A stretch of DNA of 64,000 nucleotides from Prosthecochloris sp. (GTDB taxonomy: Bacteria; Bacteroidota; Chlorobiia; Chlorobiales; Chlorobiaceae): NCBI GenBank assembly GCA_015482705.2, contig JADMLA020000040.1, positions 247,803 to 311,802 on the forward strand. Direction: 5' to 3'. Both the position numbers and the translations under genes were made by a program. Position 1 is the stretch's first letter, and each line of letters starts with the position of its first letter. A model generated the notes under the pieces. It was given only the letters and a program-made list of their open reading frames with translations, was not told where the DNA came from and did not search any database. Of this stretch, positions 18,217 through 27,810 are shown piece by piece.

Positions 18217-18243
18217 AGGCTGTCATGAAAAGGCAGCCTTTCG
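18217..18243 (+). terminator. Weak hairpin terminator after the Nfu gene
   Basis: AGGCTGTC and GGCAGCCT form an 8-bp stem (one G-T pair) around ATGAAAA, followed by TTTCG. It lies about 30 bases after the Nfu stop. The short T tract makes it a weak intrinsic terminator at best. Confidence 0.5.
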
Positions 18244-18387
18244 TATTGTAAGCAGATAATACTTGATGGTTCTGCTCCCCTTTGTGATTACTCTTCGCGA
18301 GCCTGGCTTCTGAGGAACAAAACAACTGTTTCACAGGTCTTACCCTGGAATCCATCGTATCATAACGCTTCTATGGGTGCCGGATCA

Positions 18388-18422
18388 CCCCGTGTAATAC
18401 TTATTGTTTATATTACACAGGG
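18388..18422. repeat. TGTAATA/TATTACA inverted repeat between convergent genes
   Basis: CCC-C-GTGTAATA and TATTACAC-A-GGG form an 11-bp stem with one C-A mismatch. It sits just past the 3' end of mrp and downstream of the Nfu gene, so it could end transcription from both sides. Two similar hairpins occur at 33603 and 44927. Confidence 0.6.
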
Positions 18423-18436
18423 CGGCATGACTTTCG

Positions 18437-19522
18437 TCAATTGTGGTGGGCGCACGCTGCGGCATTATGTATGGAAATTTCTCTTGCAACCTCACAGGCT
18501 GCAGTGTCGATTGCCTTTGCAGCTATGCTGTCGGGAGACTCCACGACAACCGGCTTCCCACTATCTCCTCCTTCTCTGATACTACCCCCGATCGGTATGG
18601 AGCCAAGAAGTGCTATTCCCTGCGCCTTGGCGAACTTTTCCCCGCCTCCTTTGCCGAATATGTAATCTTTTGTGCCATCGGGCAGAAGATAGTGGCTCAT
18701 ATTCTCTATGAGGCCGAGCAGTGGTACGTTGACTTTTCTGAACATGGTGACCGCTTTCGAAACATCAGCCAGGGCAACATCCTGGGGAGTTGTGACGATG
18801 ACGGCACCGTTGACGGGAAGCGTCTGCACAAGAGTGAGTTGAATATCCCCTGTGCCGGGAGGAAGGTCGAAAATGAGATAGTCCAGTTCACCCCATGCGA
18901 CATCTGTGATGAACTGCTTTATGGCGGATGATGCCATGGGGCCTCTCCAGATGACCGGGTTGTCGCTTTCGATCAAAAATCCGATTGACATCAGTTTCAC
19001 ACCGTATTTTTCTATTGGTACGATGGTTTTGTCAACTACTTCCGGGCGCTTGTTCTCGAGGCCGAACATCGTCGGAATGCTTGGTCCGTAGAGATCGGCG
19101 TCGATCAGGCCGACTTTCGCTCCTGTTCGGGCGAGGCTCACTGCAAGGTTTACTGCTACTGTCGATTTGCCGACTCCTCCTTTGCCCGAACCGACGGCGA
19201 TAATGTTTCTGACATTGGGTAAGGGATTTGCTTTTTCTCCATGGTTGCCGCAGCTTGTCCCTGAGGTGACTTTTGCAGGAAGATCTATTGTTATTTCACC
19301 CGCTTCGGGCAGTCGGTCGCGAATAACGGCAGTACAGGTGTTTCTGAAGTGTTCCTTCATCGGGCAGGCTGGTGTAGTCAGCTGGATGCTGAAAGAGATG
19401 TTGTTGCTGTCATCGATGCGTATGTCCTCGATCATATTCAAAGAGACCAGATCTTTTTTCAGGTCAGGGTCCATGACGTTTTCAAGAGCTTCAAGTACCT
19501 GCTTCTCGGTAATTACTGGCAT
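18437..19522 (-). CDS. apbC: Mrp/ApbC-type P-loop ATPase, Fe-S cluster carrier
   Basis: N-terminal MIP18-like (DUF59) domain (residues 1-80, VLEALENVMDPDLKKDLVSL) followed by a MinD/Mrp ATPase with the deviant Walker A GKGGVGKST, then GLIDADLYGPSIPTMFG and DLPPGTGDIQLTL. The CPM motif (TTPACPMKEHFRN) lies in the N-terminal part. The family carries and delivers Fe-S clusters in the cytoplasm. 361 residues is full length. Confidence 0.95.
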   Translation of the reverse strand: MPVITEKQVLEALENVMDPDLKKDLVSLNMIEDIRIDDSNNISFSIQLTTPACPMKEHFRNTCTAVIRDRLPEAGEITIDLPAKVTSGTSCGNHGEKANPLPNVRNIIAVGSGKGGVGKSTVAVNLAVSLARTGAKVGLIDADLYGPSIPTMFGLENKRPEVVDKTIVPIEKYGVKLMSIGFLIESDNPVIWRGPMASSAIKQFITDVAWGELDYLIFDLPPGTGDIQLTLVQTLPVNGAVIVTTPQDVALADVSKAVTMFRKVNVPLLGLIENMSHYLLPDGTKDYIFGKGGGEKFAKAQGIALLGSIPIGGSIREGGDSGKPVVVESPDSIAAKAIDTAACEVAREISIHNAAACAHHN

Positions 19523-19576
19523 ATCGTAAACTATTTATGAGGTTCTGAAAAAGTACGTATAAGCGTTTTAGTAGGC

Positions 19577-20887
19577 TTATTTGTTTTTATAACGTAATGA
19601 TAATGGTACTCCGGTAAAATCGAATGTTTGCCGAAGACGCTTTTCGAGAAACCGTTTATAATTGTTGAGTACAAGGTCCGGGTTGTTGCAGAAAAACGCA
19701 AATACCGGGTAATGAGCGCCGATCTGGGTCATATATTTTATTTTGAGTTCACGGCCTGACTTTGAGGAAGGTGGAACTTCCGAAAGCACCTGTTGCAGGA
19801 ACCTGTTGAGCTCGCTTGTGCTTATTTTTCTTTGGCGGTTCAGCGATATTTCATAAGCGGTGTCGATCGCTTTGAAAAGGTTTTTTCTGGTCAGTGCCGA
19901 AACGAAATGGATCGGAATCCAGGAGAGATTCCCGATTTGAGCATAGAGATTGTCACTATATTTTTTACTTGTTTTCGAATCTTTTTCAATAAGATCCCAT
20001 TTGTTCACAAGGATAAGGATTCCTTTTTTCTTTTCGGCCGCCATCTGTATAATCTTTATATCCTGTTTTTCAAGGCCTTGCTCTGCGTCGAGCAACAGCA
20101 ATGCTACATCGCACCGTTCGATGGATTTTTCCGTCCGCAAAGAGCTGTAAAATTCTATGCCTTTGTCGATTTTTGTTCGTTTACGAAGTCCTGCGGTATC
20201 GATCAACAAAAAGTCCTTTCCGTTACGCTTGAATCTGCTGTCGATAGCGTCTCTCGTCGTTCCGGGTGTGTTTGAGACTATGTGCCGGTTTGTGCCGAGA
20301 AGAGCGTTGACAAAGCTTGATTTACCGACATTGGGGCGTCCTATGATGGCAAGTCTGGTCGTATCGTCTTGTTCATCCTCCAGGCATGTTTCGGGAAAAG
20401 AGTCCACAATTTCATCGAGCAGGTCAGCGACCCCTGTTCCTTCCCTGGCAGATATGAACCAGGGTTCGGAAAAGCCGGTTTTACGAAATTCCTCACCTTC
20501 ATAAGCAAGCTGGCGGCTTTCAACCTTGTTTACGATCAGATAAACCGGTTTATCCTGGAAATGTTTTTTAAGCATGTTACTCATGTCGAGATCGAGATAG
20601 GTCAGCCCGGAGCGTACGTCGACCATGAACAAAATGACGTCGGCTTCACGTATTGCCGCAAGTGTCTGCTCGAGCATGGCGGTACTTATCGTGTCCTTTT
20701 CATGGCAATATCCCCCGGTATCCATGACCATGAACTGCTTTCCTTGCCATTCCGCCTGTACAATATGGCGATCCCTCGTAACCCCGGGGGTACTGTCGGT
20801 AATTGCGCTTTTGCTCCGTGTAATACGATTGAAAAGGGTTGATTTCCCGACGTTCGGTCGGCCGACTAGAGCTACAAGAGGTTTCAT
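19577..20887 (-). CDS. der: Ribosome assembly GTPase Der (EngA)
   Basis: Two tandem GTPase domains (G1 motifs GRPNVGKSTLF and GRPNVGKSSFV) and a C-terminal KH-like domain, needed for 50S subunit maturation. The frame is open to 20953, but the family start MKPLVALVGRPNVGKS at 20887 is preferred; neither start has a strong ribosome-binding site. About 436 residues. Transcribed away from rplM. Confidence 0.95.
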   Translation of the reverse strand: MKPLVALVGRPNVGKSTLFNRITRSKSAITDSTPGVTRDRHIVQAEWQGKQFMVMDTGGYCHEKDTISTAMLEQTLAAIREADVILFMVDVRSGLTYLDLDMSNMLKKHFQDKPVYLIVNKVESRQLAYEGEEFRKTGFSEPWFISAREGTGVADLLDEIVDSFPETCLEDEQDDTTRLAIIGRPNVGKSSFVNALLGTNRHIVSNTPGTTRDAIDSRFKRNGKDFLLIDTAGLRKRTKIDKGIEFYSSLRTEKSIERCDVALLLLDAEQGLEKQDIKIIQMAAEKKKGILILVNKWDLIEKDSKTSKKYSDNLYAQIGNLSWIPIHFVSALTRKNLFKAIDTAYEISLNRQRKISTSELNRFLQQVLSEVPPSSKSGRELKIKYMTQIGAHYPVFAFFCNNPDLVLNNYKRFLEKRLRQTFDFTGVPLSLRYKNK

Positions 20888-21180
20888 TGTTCGTTTTAAT
20901 GGCTTGCCAGCCAGACAGCTCGATGGCTGAATGGCCATGACGTTATGAGACATATGACAATGTAGTGTTCACAGGTCTGTCTTCCGGAACGTGTAAGGTG
21001 GTTGAAGCCTTCATGGTTCTTGCATACAGGTTTCAAAATTACACTATATCATCGTCATAATATTCAGCAAATGAAAATACTTTTGCTTTTCTTTGTTAAC
21101 TGCCTGCCAGGCGATTCTGCCGCATGCGATCAAGGCTCTTGTTGCATTAAAAGGTAATGTACAATGCTTTCGCCAGATCA

Positions 21181-21214
21181 TTGACAGTTGCAATTGTTTT
21201 TGGCAAGGTATAAT
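21181..21214 (+). promoter_or_regulatory. Candidate promoter and long leader upstream of rplM
   Basis: The 403-base gap between der and rplM holds a perfect -10-like TATAAT at 21209-21214. A TTGACA at 21181 is 22 bases upstream, too far for a standard pair, while TTGCAA at 21188 gives 15 bases. Either way this is the best promoter candidate for the ribosomal operon. The roughly 70-base transcribed leader could carry ribosomal-protein feedback control, but no known L13 leader fold was identified. Confidence 0.4.
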
Positions 21215-21290
21215 GTTTGTAGAATTATTTGAAATAAATTACATTGCCAGACACAATTTTTTGGAATGTTTCTCTAAACAATGTACGAGG

Positions 21291-21740
21291 ATGAGTAAGA
21301 CGATTAGTTTCAAGACATATTCGGCCAAGCCCGGTGAAGTTGAGCGCAAATGGTATGTCGTTGATGCGGAAGGTAAGGTGTTGGGCCGTCTTGCCAGTGA
21401 AATCGCGAAGGTACTGCGTGGAAAACACAAGCCGCAGTTTACCCCACATGTAGACACGGGAGATTTCGTTATCGTAACGAATGCCGGTAAAATCGGATTG
21501 AGTGGAAGAAAAATCGATCAAAAGACCTACTTTTCACACTCGAATTATCCTGGCGGTGTCAAGGTTGAAAACGTCAAGGAGCTTCTCGTGAAAAACCCTG
21601 AAAAGGTTATCGAAAAAGCTGTGTGGGGAATGCTTCCGCACAATAATCTCGGAAGAGCTCTTTTCAAGAAGCTCAAAGTATATGCTGGCCCCGAGCATCC
21701 GCATGCTGCCCAGTGTCCTGTTGAAATGAAAGTTAACTAA
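21291..21740 (+). CDS. rplM: 50S ribosomal protein L13
   Basis: 149-residue L13 with family segments RKWYVVDAEGKVLGRLASEIA, LRGKHKPQFTPHVDTGDFVIV, YFSHSNYPGG and AVWGMLPHNNLGR. The ATG at 21291 is chosen because L13 homologues start here; the frame is open further upstream without homology. First gene of the rplM-rpsI-rpsB-tsf block. Confidence 0.97.
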   Translation: MSKTISFKTYSAKPGEVERKWYVVDAEGKVLGRLASEIAKVLRGKHKPQFTPHVDTGDFVIVTNAGKIGLSGRKIDQKTYFSHSNYPGGVKVENVKELLVKNPEKVIEKAVWGMLPHNNLGRALFKKLKVYAGPEHPHAAQCPVEMKVN

Positions 21741-21755
21741 TAAAAAAAAATGGTG

Positions 21756-22145
21756 ATGAAAGAGGTTATCAATGCAGTGGGTCGCAGAAAAACCTCGGTG
21801 GCGAGGGTTTTTCTTGTTCCGGGTAAAGGATCCGTTACGGTCAACAAGCGACCTGTTGATGAGTATTTCAGGGACGAATACAAAAGAAGCGAAGCGCTCA
21901 AGCCCTTGATGCTTTCCGGAAAGCAGGACGAGTTTGATGTCAAAATCAATGTGCGGGGTGGTGGTATCAGTGGCCAGGCAGGTGCGGTAAGTCTTGCTAT
22001 CGCAAGGGCTCTTGTCGAAGTCGATGCTGAAAACCGTTTGTTGTTCCGTAAAGACAGGCTCATGACCAGGGATCCCCGTATGGTTGAGAGGAAGAAATAT
22101 GGTCAGAAAAAAGCTCGTAAGAGATTCCAGTTCTCGAAACGTTAA
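21756..22145 (+). CDS. rpsI: 30S ribosomal protein S9
   Basis: 129 residues with the S9 signature AVGRRKTSVARVFLVPGKGS, GGGISGQAGAVSLAIARAL, and the conserved basic tail KKARKRFQFSKR that reaches the P-site tRNA. An in-frame ATG lies six bases upstream (21750); the family usually begins at MKEVINAVGRRK. It follows rplM by 15 bases, the standard L13-S9 pairing. Confidence 0.97.
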   Translation: MKEVINAVGRRKTSVARVFLVPGKGSVTVNKRPVDEYFRDEYKRSEALKPLMLSGKQDEFDVKINVRGGGISGQAGAVSLAIARALVEVDAENRLLFRKDRLMTRDPRMVERKKYGQKKARKRFQFSKR

Positions 22146-22284
22146 GTTCTTTATTTTACTATTATATCAACAACGCATATTCTGCTGATCCGCTTCGGCG
22201 GGTGACGTTGTACGGAGGTGTCCAGTATGGTCTGTACCGGATTCCGTGCGATATGGGCAGGGTAGAGGAAAAACCGTTAGAATT

Positions 22285-23070
22285 ATGCAGCAGACACAGA
22301 CAGTATCGAGATTTCAGCTTGAAGACATGCTACGCTCCGGTGTGCATTTCGGTCACCTGGCACGCCGCTGGTGTCCCAAAATGAAGCCGTACATCTTCAT
22401 GGAAAAGAACGGCGTACACATCATCGATCTCAAAAAAACTCTTGTAATGGCTGAAGAGGCTATGAAAGCCATCGAGGCAATCGCCATGACAGGACGGGAG
22501 ATCATGTTTGTAGGGACGAAAAAACAGGCGAAATCCATTATCGCAGAAGAGGCTGAACGCGCAGGTATGCCTTATGTTTCGGAGAGATGGCTTGGCGGTA
22601 TGCTTACCAACTTTTCGACAATCCGTCAAAGCATTCGTAGGATGAATGCAATTGACAGGATGGAGACCGATGGCACCTTCGATATGATCACCAAGAAGGA
22701 ACGCCTCATGCTTATGCGTGAGAAAGAAAAGCTTGTGAGAATACTCGGTGGTATTGCAGAGATGACCAGGTTGCCAGCGGCACTTTTTGTCGTCGATATC
22801 AAAAAAGAGCATATAGCGGTAAGAGAGGCCCGGTCACTCGGGATACCGATTTTCGCTCTTGTCGATACCAATTGTGACCCCGATGAGGTTGATTTCGTTA
22901 TTCCTGCAAACGATGATGCTATCCGTTCCATTGAATTGATGGTCAAAGGTGTTGCAGATGCGATTGCAAGTGCTCGTCAGCAGTCTGCTGAAGAAGCTGC
23001 AATGGCTGAGGCCCAAGAAACCGCAGAAGAAGGTGACAAAGCTGGTCAGGAAGGGAGTGCACAGGATTAA
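22285..23070 (+). CDS. rpsB: 30S ribosomal protein S2
   Basis: S2 signatures LLRSGVHFGH-like (DMLRSGVHFGHLARRWCPKMKPYIF), SERWLGGMLTNFSTIRQSI and PIFALVDTNCDPD are all present. Start taken at ATG 22285 (MQQTQTVSRFQLEDML). 261 residues with an Ala/Glu-rich tail (AEEAAMAEAQETAEEGDKAG). Followed by tsf, the usual partner. Confidence 0.97.
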   Translation: MQQTQTVSRFQLEDMLRSGVHFGHLARRWCPKMKPYIFMEKNGVHIIDLKKTLVMAEEAMKAIEAIAMTGREIMFVGTKKQAKSIIAEEAERAGMPYVSERWLGGMLTNFSTIRQSIRRMNAIDRMETDGTFDMITKKERLMLMREKEKLVRILGGIAEMTRLPAALFVVDIKKEHIAVREARSLGIPIFALVDTNCDPDEVDFVIPANDDAIRSIELMVKGVADAIASARQQSAEEAAMAEAQETAEEGDKAGQEGSAQD

Positions 23071-23106
23071 TTATTATTTTACCATTCAAACCATACAAAG
23101 AGTGTA

Positions 23107-23973
23107 ATGAGTCAGATATCTGCAAAAACGGTTAAAGAGTTAAGAGACAAGACCGGCGTTGGTATGATGGACTGCAAAAAAGCACTGGATGAAACCGGCG
23201 GCGATATGCAGAAAGCCATGGAGTATCTTCGTAAAAAAGGTGCGGCACTTGCGGCAAAGCGTGCTGAACGTGAGGCAAGAGAAGGCGTGATCGTTGTCAG
23301 AATCAACGATGCCGCTGATACCGGGGTTATTCTCGAACTCAATTGTGAGACCGATTTCGTGGCACGGGGTGAAGATTTTACAGGTTTCGCCGAAGCAATT
23401 GCTCAATTTGCACTCGAGGGTGGTATCGATTCGGCAGAGCGTATGATGAGTGTTTCTCTGGGTGATGTTCATGGCAATGAACCGGTAGAGGATGCCATTA
23501 AGACCATGACGGGAAAACTCGGAGAAAAAATAGAACTCAAGCGGTTGGAGTATGTGAAATCGGAAGCAGGGCTTGTTGCCGGTTACGTACATCCAGGGTC
23601 AAAGCTCGGAGCCATGGTCAAGGTGTCTGCTGAAAGTACCCCGGAGTCCATTGTTTTCGCTAAAGATATAGCCATGCAGGTCGCCGCGGCTTCACCTGTC
23701 GTTGTTGAGCGTAACGGTGTTCCGGCTGATTATATCGACAAGGAGAAAGAAATTTATCGTCAACAGGCTTTGAGTCAGGGGAAACCCGAACAATTTGTCG
23801 ATAAAATTGTGACCGGTCGTCTGGAAAAATACTACCAGGAGGTGGTGTTGCTCGAGCAATCCTTTATAAAGGATAGCAATGCAAAGGTTGACGATGTGCT
23901 CAGAGATTTTATAAAACAGCACGATATGCAAATGACGATAGACGGTTTTGTCAGATATCAGTTGGGTGAATAA
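23107..23973 (+). CDS. tsf: Elongation factor Ts
   Basis: Nucleotide exchange factor for EF-Tu. The N-terminal UBA-like module and TDFV contact region are recognisable (KELRDKTGVGMMDCKKALDETGGD, then LELNCETDFVARG), as is the second core repeat (VAGYVHPGSKLGAMVKV). 288 residues. A strong intrinsic terminator follows directly, ending this block. Confidence 0.97.
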   Translation: MSQISAKTVKELRDKTGVGMMDCKKALDETGGDMQKAMEYLRKKGAALAAKRAEREAREGVIVVRINDAADTGVILELNCETDFVARGEDFTGFAEAIAQFALEGGIDSAERMMSVSLGDVHGNEPVEDAIKTMTGKLGEKIELKRLEYVKSEAGLVAGYVHPGSKLGAMVKVSAESTPESIVFAKDIAMQVAAASPVVVERNGVPADYIDKEKEIYRQQALSQGKPEQFVDKIVTGRLEKYYQEVVLLEQSFIKDSNAKVDDVLRDFIKQHDMQMTIDGFVRYQLGE

Positions 23974-23979
23974 ATCGAA

Positions 23980-24006
23980 AAGCCTCGTTTTACGAGGCTT
24001 TTTTTT
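23980..24006 (+). terminator. Intrinsic terminator after tsf
   Basis: A perfect 8-bp stem (AAGCCTCG / CGAGGCTT) with loop TTTTA is followed by a run of T. It begins seven bases after the tsf stop and separates it from pyrH. Confidence 0.93.
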
Positions 24007-24033
24007 GGTGTAAAATATTCTGGAGATACACTC

Positions 24034-24753
24034 ATGTTACAGTATAAGCGCATCCTTCTCAAACTAAGCGGTGAGGCACTTGCCGGTGATGAGGGTTATG
24101 GAATCGATGCCCGCATGGTGGATCGTTATGCGGGAGAAATTAAAAAGGCACTTGAACTCGGCGCGGAAATTGCACTGGTAATAGGGGGCGGTAACATTTT
24201 TCGAGGTTTGTCTTCGGCAGCGGCAGACATGGACCGTGTTCAGGCAGATCATATGGGCATGCTTGCCACTGTCATCAATTCTCTTGCATTTCAGGATGCG
24301 CTTGAAAGAAAAGGGGTTTTTACACGTCTCATGAGCGCGATCAAGATGGAGCAGGTCGCAGAACCGTTTATCCGCAGGCGTGCAATACGTCATCTTGAAA
24401 AAGGCCGTGTGGTAATTTTCGGTGGCGGTACGGGTAACCCTTACTTCACAACCGATACGGCAGCTTCACTCCGGGCTGTCGAGATCGAGGCTGACGTCAT
24501 TGTCAAAGGAACACGGGTCGACGGTGTTTACACCTCTGATCCGGAAAAAAATCCAACCGCTGAAATGTACCGTAACATTTCATATATCGATGTTCTGAAA
24601 AAGAATCTCAGGGTAATGGACCTCACAGCCATTACTCTCTGCAGCGAAAATCTTCTTCCTATTGTCGTCATGAACATGAATGTGGAAGGTAATTTTGTGC
24701 GATTATTGAACGGTGAAGCTGTCGGGACGCTTGTCAACCGTGGAGAAGAGTAA
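24034..24753 (+). CDS. pyrH: UMP kinase
   Basis: Bacterial hexameric UMP kinase of the amino-acid kinase fold, making UDP for pyrimidine synthesis. Motifs: RILLKLSGEALAGDEGYGID, VIGGGNIFRGL, MDRVQADHMGMLATVINSLA, and GGGTGNPYFTTDTAA. 239 residues is normal. It sits after the tsf terminator, so it probably has its own promoter or depends on readthrough. Confidence 0.97.
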   Translation: MLQYKRILLKLSGEALAGDEGYGIDARMVDRYAGEIKKALELGAEIALVIGGGNIFRGLSSAAADMDRVQADHMGMLATVINSLAFQDALERKGVFTRLMSAIKMEQVAEPFIRRRAIRHLEKGRVVIFGGGTGNPYFTTDTAASLRAVEIEADVIVKGTRVDGVYTSDPEKNPTAEMYRNISYIDVLKKNLRVMDLTAITLCSENLLPIVVMNMNVEGNFVRLLNGEAVGTLVNRGEE

Positions 24754-24930
24754 ACCGGTATGGCATTTCTAGGTGAGTACGGCATTTTCCGGTTGACCGA
24801 TGACAGTCGTTAGGCTCCTTTTCTGTGGATACGTAACCCGAGAACCCTTCGAAGCATTCCGGATCGGGTACCGCAATCACACGAAACGAACCGTTCCTCC
24901 TACACGAGTCAGGTTTGGTTGCTGAGGGAT

Positions 24931-25386
24931 TCAGGATCGAAAAATCTGGTCGAGGGTTTGTCGGATCGTCTGGCTGTCAAATCCTCTGTTCATCAAAAAG
25001 GCATGCAGCCTTCGCCGCCTGTAACGGTCATCTCCCTTGAGGAAGGGCAGTTTTTTCAATGCCGCATCGAGGCAATGGCTCGAGCTGTCATACTCACTGA
25101 GAACCTCTTCGATAACTTCTTCTGATACGCCTTTTCGGAGCAATTCATGTCTGAGTTTATAACGCCCCGAGGGTTTTTTTCTCGATTTGCTTCCTATGTA
25201 GTTCAACGCGAACGATCTGTCATCGAGCAGGCCGAGCTCATCGAGCCGCTCCAGGGTTTTAGCTATAGCTTCGGGGCTGAATTGCCGGCGTTCGAGTTTT
25301 GTGATGATTTCCTTGCGTGAATGTTCTCGGTTGCCGAGGTAGCGAATGGCAAGTTCGAAAGCCTTTTTGTCTGAGTTTTCGGTCAT
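24931..25386 (-). CDS. recX: RecA regulator RecX
   Basis: 151-residue RecX with the repeated three-helix pattern: AIRYLGNREHSRKEIITKLERR, LDELGLLDDRSFALNYIGSKSR, GRYKLRHELLRKGVSEEVIEEVL. RecX proteins bind RecA filaments and limit recombination. recA is not in this window. It lies tail-to-tail with pyrH. Confidence 0.92.
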   Translation of the reverse strand: MTENSDKKAFELAIRYLGNREHSRKEIITKLERRQFSPEAIAKTLERLDELGLLDDRSFALNYIGSKSRKKPSGRYKLRHELLRKGVSEEVIEEVLSEYDSSSHCLDAALKKLPFLKGDDRYRRRRLHAFLMNRGFDSQTIRQTLDQIFRS

Positions 25387-25641
25387 GGTGTTTCCCGTTT
25401 GTAACTAATGGCTTGTTAGGGGTGATGCCTGATAGCTTAATGGCAAAGCAATCAAACTATCTGCTTCTCGTATTTCCATTAACTACTACCGCTGTTATCC
25501 CAAAGTAACAACAACCGGAAAAATAATGGAACGACTGTCTTGCGGGGTTTTCAGGGTTTCAGGTTTTTGCTATATTCAAAGCCTTACATAATGATACTCT
25601 TTAGTAATTTTCGCCTCTTCAGATATTAGACGTTTTTTTCT

Positions 25642-27759
25642 ATGAAAAACCTCTGGGAAGAAACTGGATTCGATACGACATTGGAATCACTGGAAGTTGA
25701 TGCCCGACTGCCTCGAGAGCTCGCCGAACTTGTCTATGCCTCTCGCCTGCTGGGCAGAGAAAGCAGGCTTGTCATGCATGGAGGAGGTAATACGTCTGTA
25801 AAAAGTCAGCTGACCGATGTTCTCGGCTATAAAGTCAACGTGCTGTTTATAAAAGGAAGCGGAGTTGATCTGGCAGATGTTACAGCGTACGATTTTACAC
25901 CGGTCAGAATTGAACCTCTCGACAAACTGATGCAAATGGTGCTGTCCGGTGAGAATCTGACCAATGAGGATCTCAAGAGATTTTCAAACAGGGAGCTCAA
26001 AAATTTTCTGTTCCTGAACCTTTTCAGTCTGACCGATCACATGGTCAAAAACGGTCTGACCCCTTCGATTGAAACCCTGCTCCATGCTTTTTTACCTCAT
26101 AAATATATCTATCATACCCATTCTCAGGCTCTGCTGACGTTAACCAACCAGCCAAATGGAGAAAAGCTCTGTAGAGAGGTGTTTGGTGACCGGTTTGGTA
26201 TTGTGCCATATATGAGGCCGGGCCTCGAGCTTGCCTGTTCTGCCGAACAAATCTATGCGGAAAACAGAGACGTGGAGGGTCTTGTGCTGCTGAAGCACGG
26301 ATTGGTCACTTTTGGAGAGACATCCAAAAAAGCCTACGATCTGATGATCGGTGCAGTTTCAAAATTGGAAGATAGGATCGAGCAGGCGGAAAGAAACGTG
26401 TTCCCTTCAGTTGATTTGCCTGAAAAACTTCTTCCTGTCGAGAAAGTCGCTCCGGTAATCAGGGGTGCTTGTGCAATGGAAAAAGTACCTGAGAGTCGAG
26501 ATTATGAAAGCTTTGTGCTTGATTTTCGGACTTCTCCGGAGATCATGGAATATGTCAACTGTGACGATCTTGAATCTCTGACCCGTAAGGGCAGCATGAC
26601 GCCGGATTTCATTATCCGTACCAAAAATCTACCTTTGGTTCTCTCTGTTCCCGACGCGTCGGAACCTGAAAGGTTCCGGCAAGGCGTTCATGATGCTGTG
26701 GATGCATATAAAAAAGAGTATTCGGCTTACTTTACAAAACAACAACAGGCTTCCGGCATAAATGTCGATATGCTGGATCCGCTACCGAGAGTTGTTCTGG
26801 TTCCGGGGCTTGGGTTGTTTGGGCTCGGTAAAACACTCAAGGATGCCCGTACTACGGCTGATATCGCTACAAGTACGGCAGAAGCTGTGCTTCAGGCGGA
26901 ATCGATCGGCTGTTTCGAATCTATCAGCGAACACGAGGTTTTCGGAATAGAGTACTGGGATATGGAGCAAGCCAAGGTGAAAAAAGTGCAACATGATGTT
27001 TTTGCCGGAAAAGTTGCCATGGTGACCGGTGCCGCAGGTGCTATTGGCTTGGCTACAGCCAAAGCGTTCAAGGATAGGGGGGCGGAAATCGCAATTCTCG
27101 ATCTGGACGCCGAGAGTCTCGAAAAAGCAAAGAACAAACTGGGACCCGATACACTTGCCGTTGTCTGTGACGTTACCGACCGTTCATCCGTTTCGAGTGC
27201 ATTTACAAAAATATGCCGTAAATTCGGAGGGGTCGATATCGTTGTTTCCAACGTTGGTGCTGCTATACAGGGAAGGATCGGCGAAGTCGCCGATGATGTG
27301 TTGAGAAAAAGTTTTGAACTGAATTTCTTTTCCCACCAGGCAATTTCACAAGAAGCTGTTGCGATCATGAAGCAGCAGGGCATGGGTGGAAACCTGCTGT
27401 ACAACGTGTCAAAACAGGCAGTCAATCCCGGTCCGGATTTCGGGCCGTACGGTCTCCCCAAAGCAGCAACGCTTTTTCTTGTTCGTCAGTATGCCCTCGA
27501 TCACGGTCGTGATGGTATCCGTGCGAACGGTATCAATGCGGACAGGATTCGCAGTGGACTGCTGAACGAGGATATGATTTCGTCACGCTCGAAAGCACGG
27601 GGACTCAGTGTCCGGGAGTATATGGCTGGTAACCTTCTCGAGCTCGAGGTTACGGCCGAAGATGTTGCCGATGCATTTATACACCTTGCACTCGAGAGAA
27701 AAACAACAGGTTCGATTACGACGGTGGATGGCGGTAACATTGCAGCTGCGCTGAGATAA
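25642..27759 (+). CDS. Class II aldolase / short-chain dehydrogenase fusion (rhamnulose-1-phosphate aldolase/alcohol dehydrogenase type)
   Basis: 705-residue bifunctional enzyme. Residues about 1-420 are a class II aldolase/adducin domain with the zinc motif HTH (IYHTHSQALLTL near 156) and LKHGLVTFGETS. Residues about 455-705 are an SDR with GAAGAIG for NAD(P) and Y-x-x-x-K (YGLPKA). This fold pair cleaves a ketose 1-phosphate to dihydroxyacetone phosphate plus an aldehyde and then oxidises or reduces the aldehyde. It heads a four-gene set with an LsrF-like aldolase and the RuBisCO-like protein, so the natural substrate may be a modified pentulose or deoxy sugar phosphate rather than rhamnulose; that is inference. 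Confidence 0.9.
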   Translation: MKNLWEETGFDTTLESLEVDARLPRELAELVYASRLLGRESRLVMHGGGNTSVKSQLTDVLGYKVNVLFIKGSGVDLADVTAYDFTPVRIEPLDKLMQMVLSGENLTNEDLKRFSNRELKNFLFLNLFSLTDHMVKNGLTPSIETLLHAFLPHKYIYHTHSQALLTLTNQPNGEKLCREVFGDRFGIVPYMRPGLELACSAEQIYAENRDVEGLVLLKHGLVTFGETSKKAYDLMIGAVSKLEDRIEQAERNVFPSVDLPEKLLPVEKVAPVIRGACAMEKVPESRDYESFVLDFRTSPEIMEYVNCDDLESLTRKGSMTPDFIIRTKNLPLVLSVPDASEPERFRQGVHDAVDAYKKEYSAYFTKQQQASGINVDMLDPLPRVVLVPGLGLFGLGKTLKDARTTADIATSTAEAVLQAESIGCFESISEHEVFGIEYWDMEQAKVKKVQHDVFAGKVAMVTGAAGAIGLATAKAFKDRGAEIAILDLDAESLEKAKNKLGPDTLAVVCDVTDRSSVSSAFTKICRKFGGVDIVVSNVGAAIQGRIGEVADDVLRKSFELNFFSHQAISQEAVAIMKQQGMGGNLLYNVSKQAVNPGPDFGPYGLPKAATLFLVRQYALDHGRDGIRANGINADRIRSGLLNEDMISSRSKARGLSVREYMAGNLLELEVTAEDVADAFIHLALERKTTGSITTVDGGNIAAALR

Positions 27760-27810
27760 GATTTCAAGAGTTTCTATCCATTAAAAAAACGCATAACAGG
27801 AGCATAAACT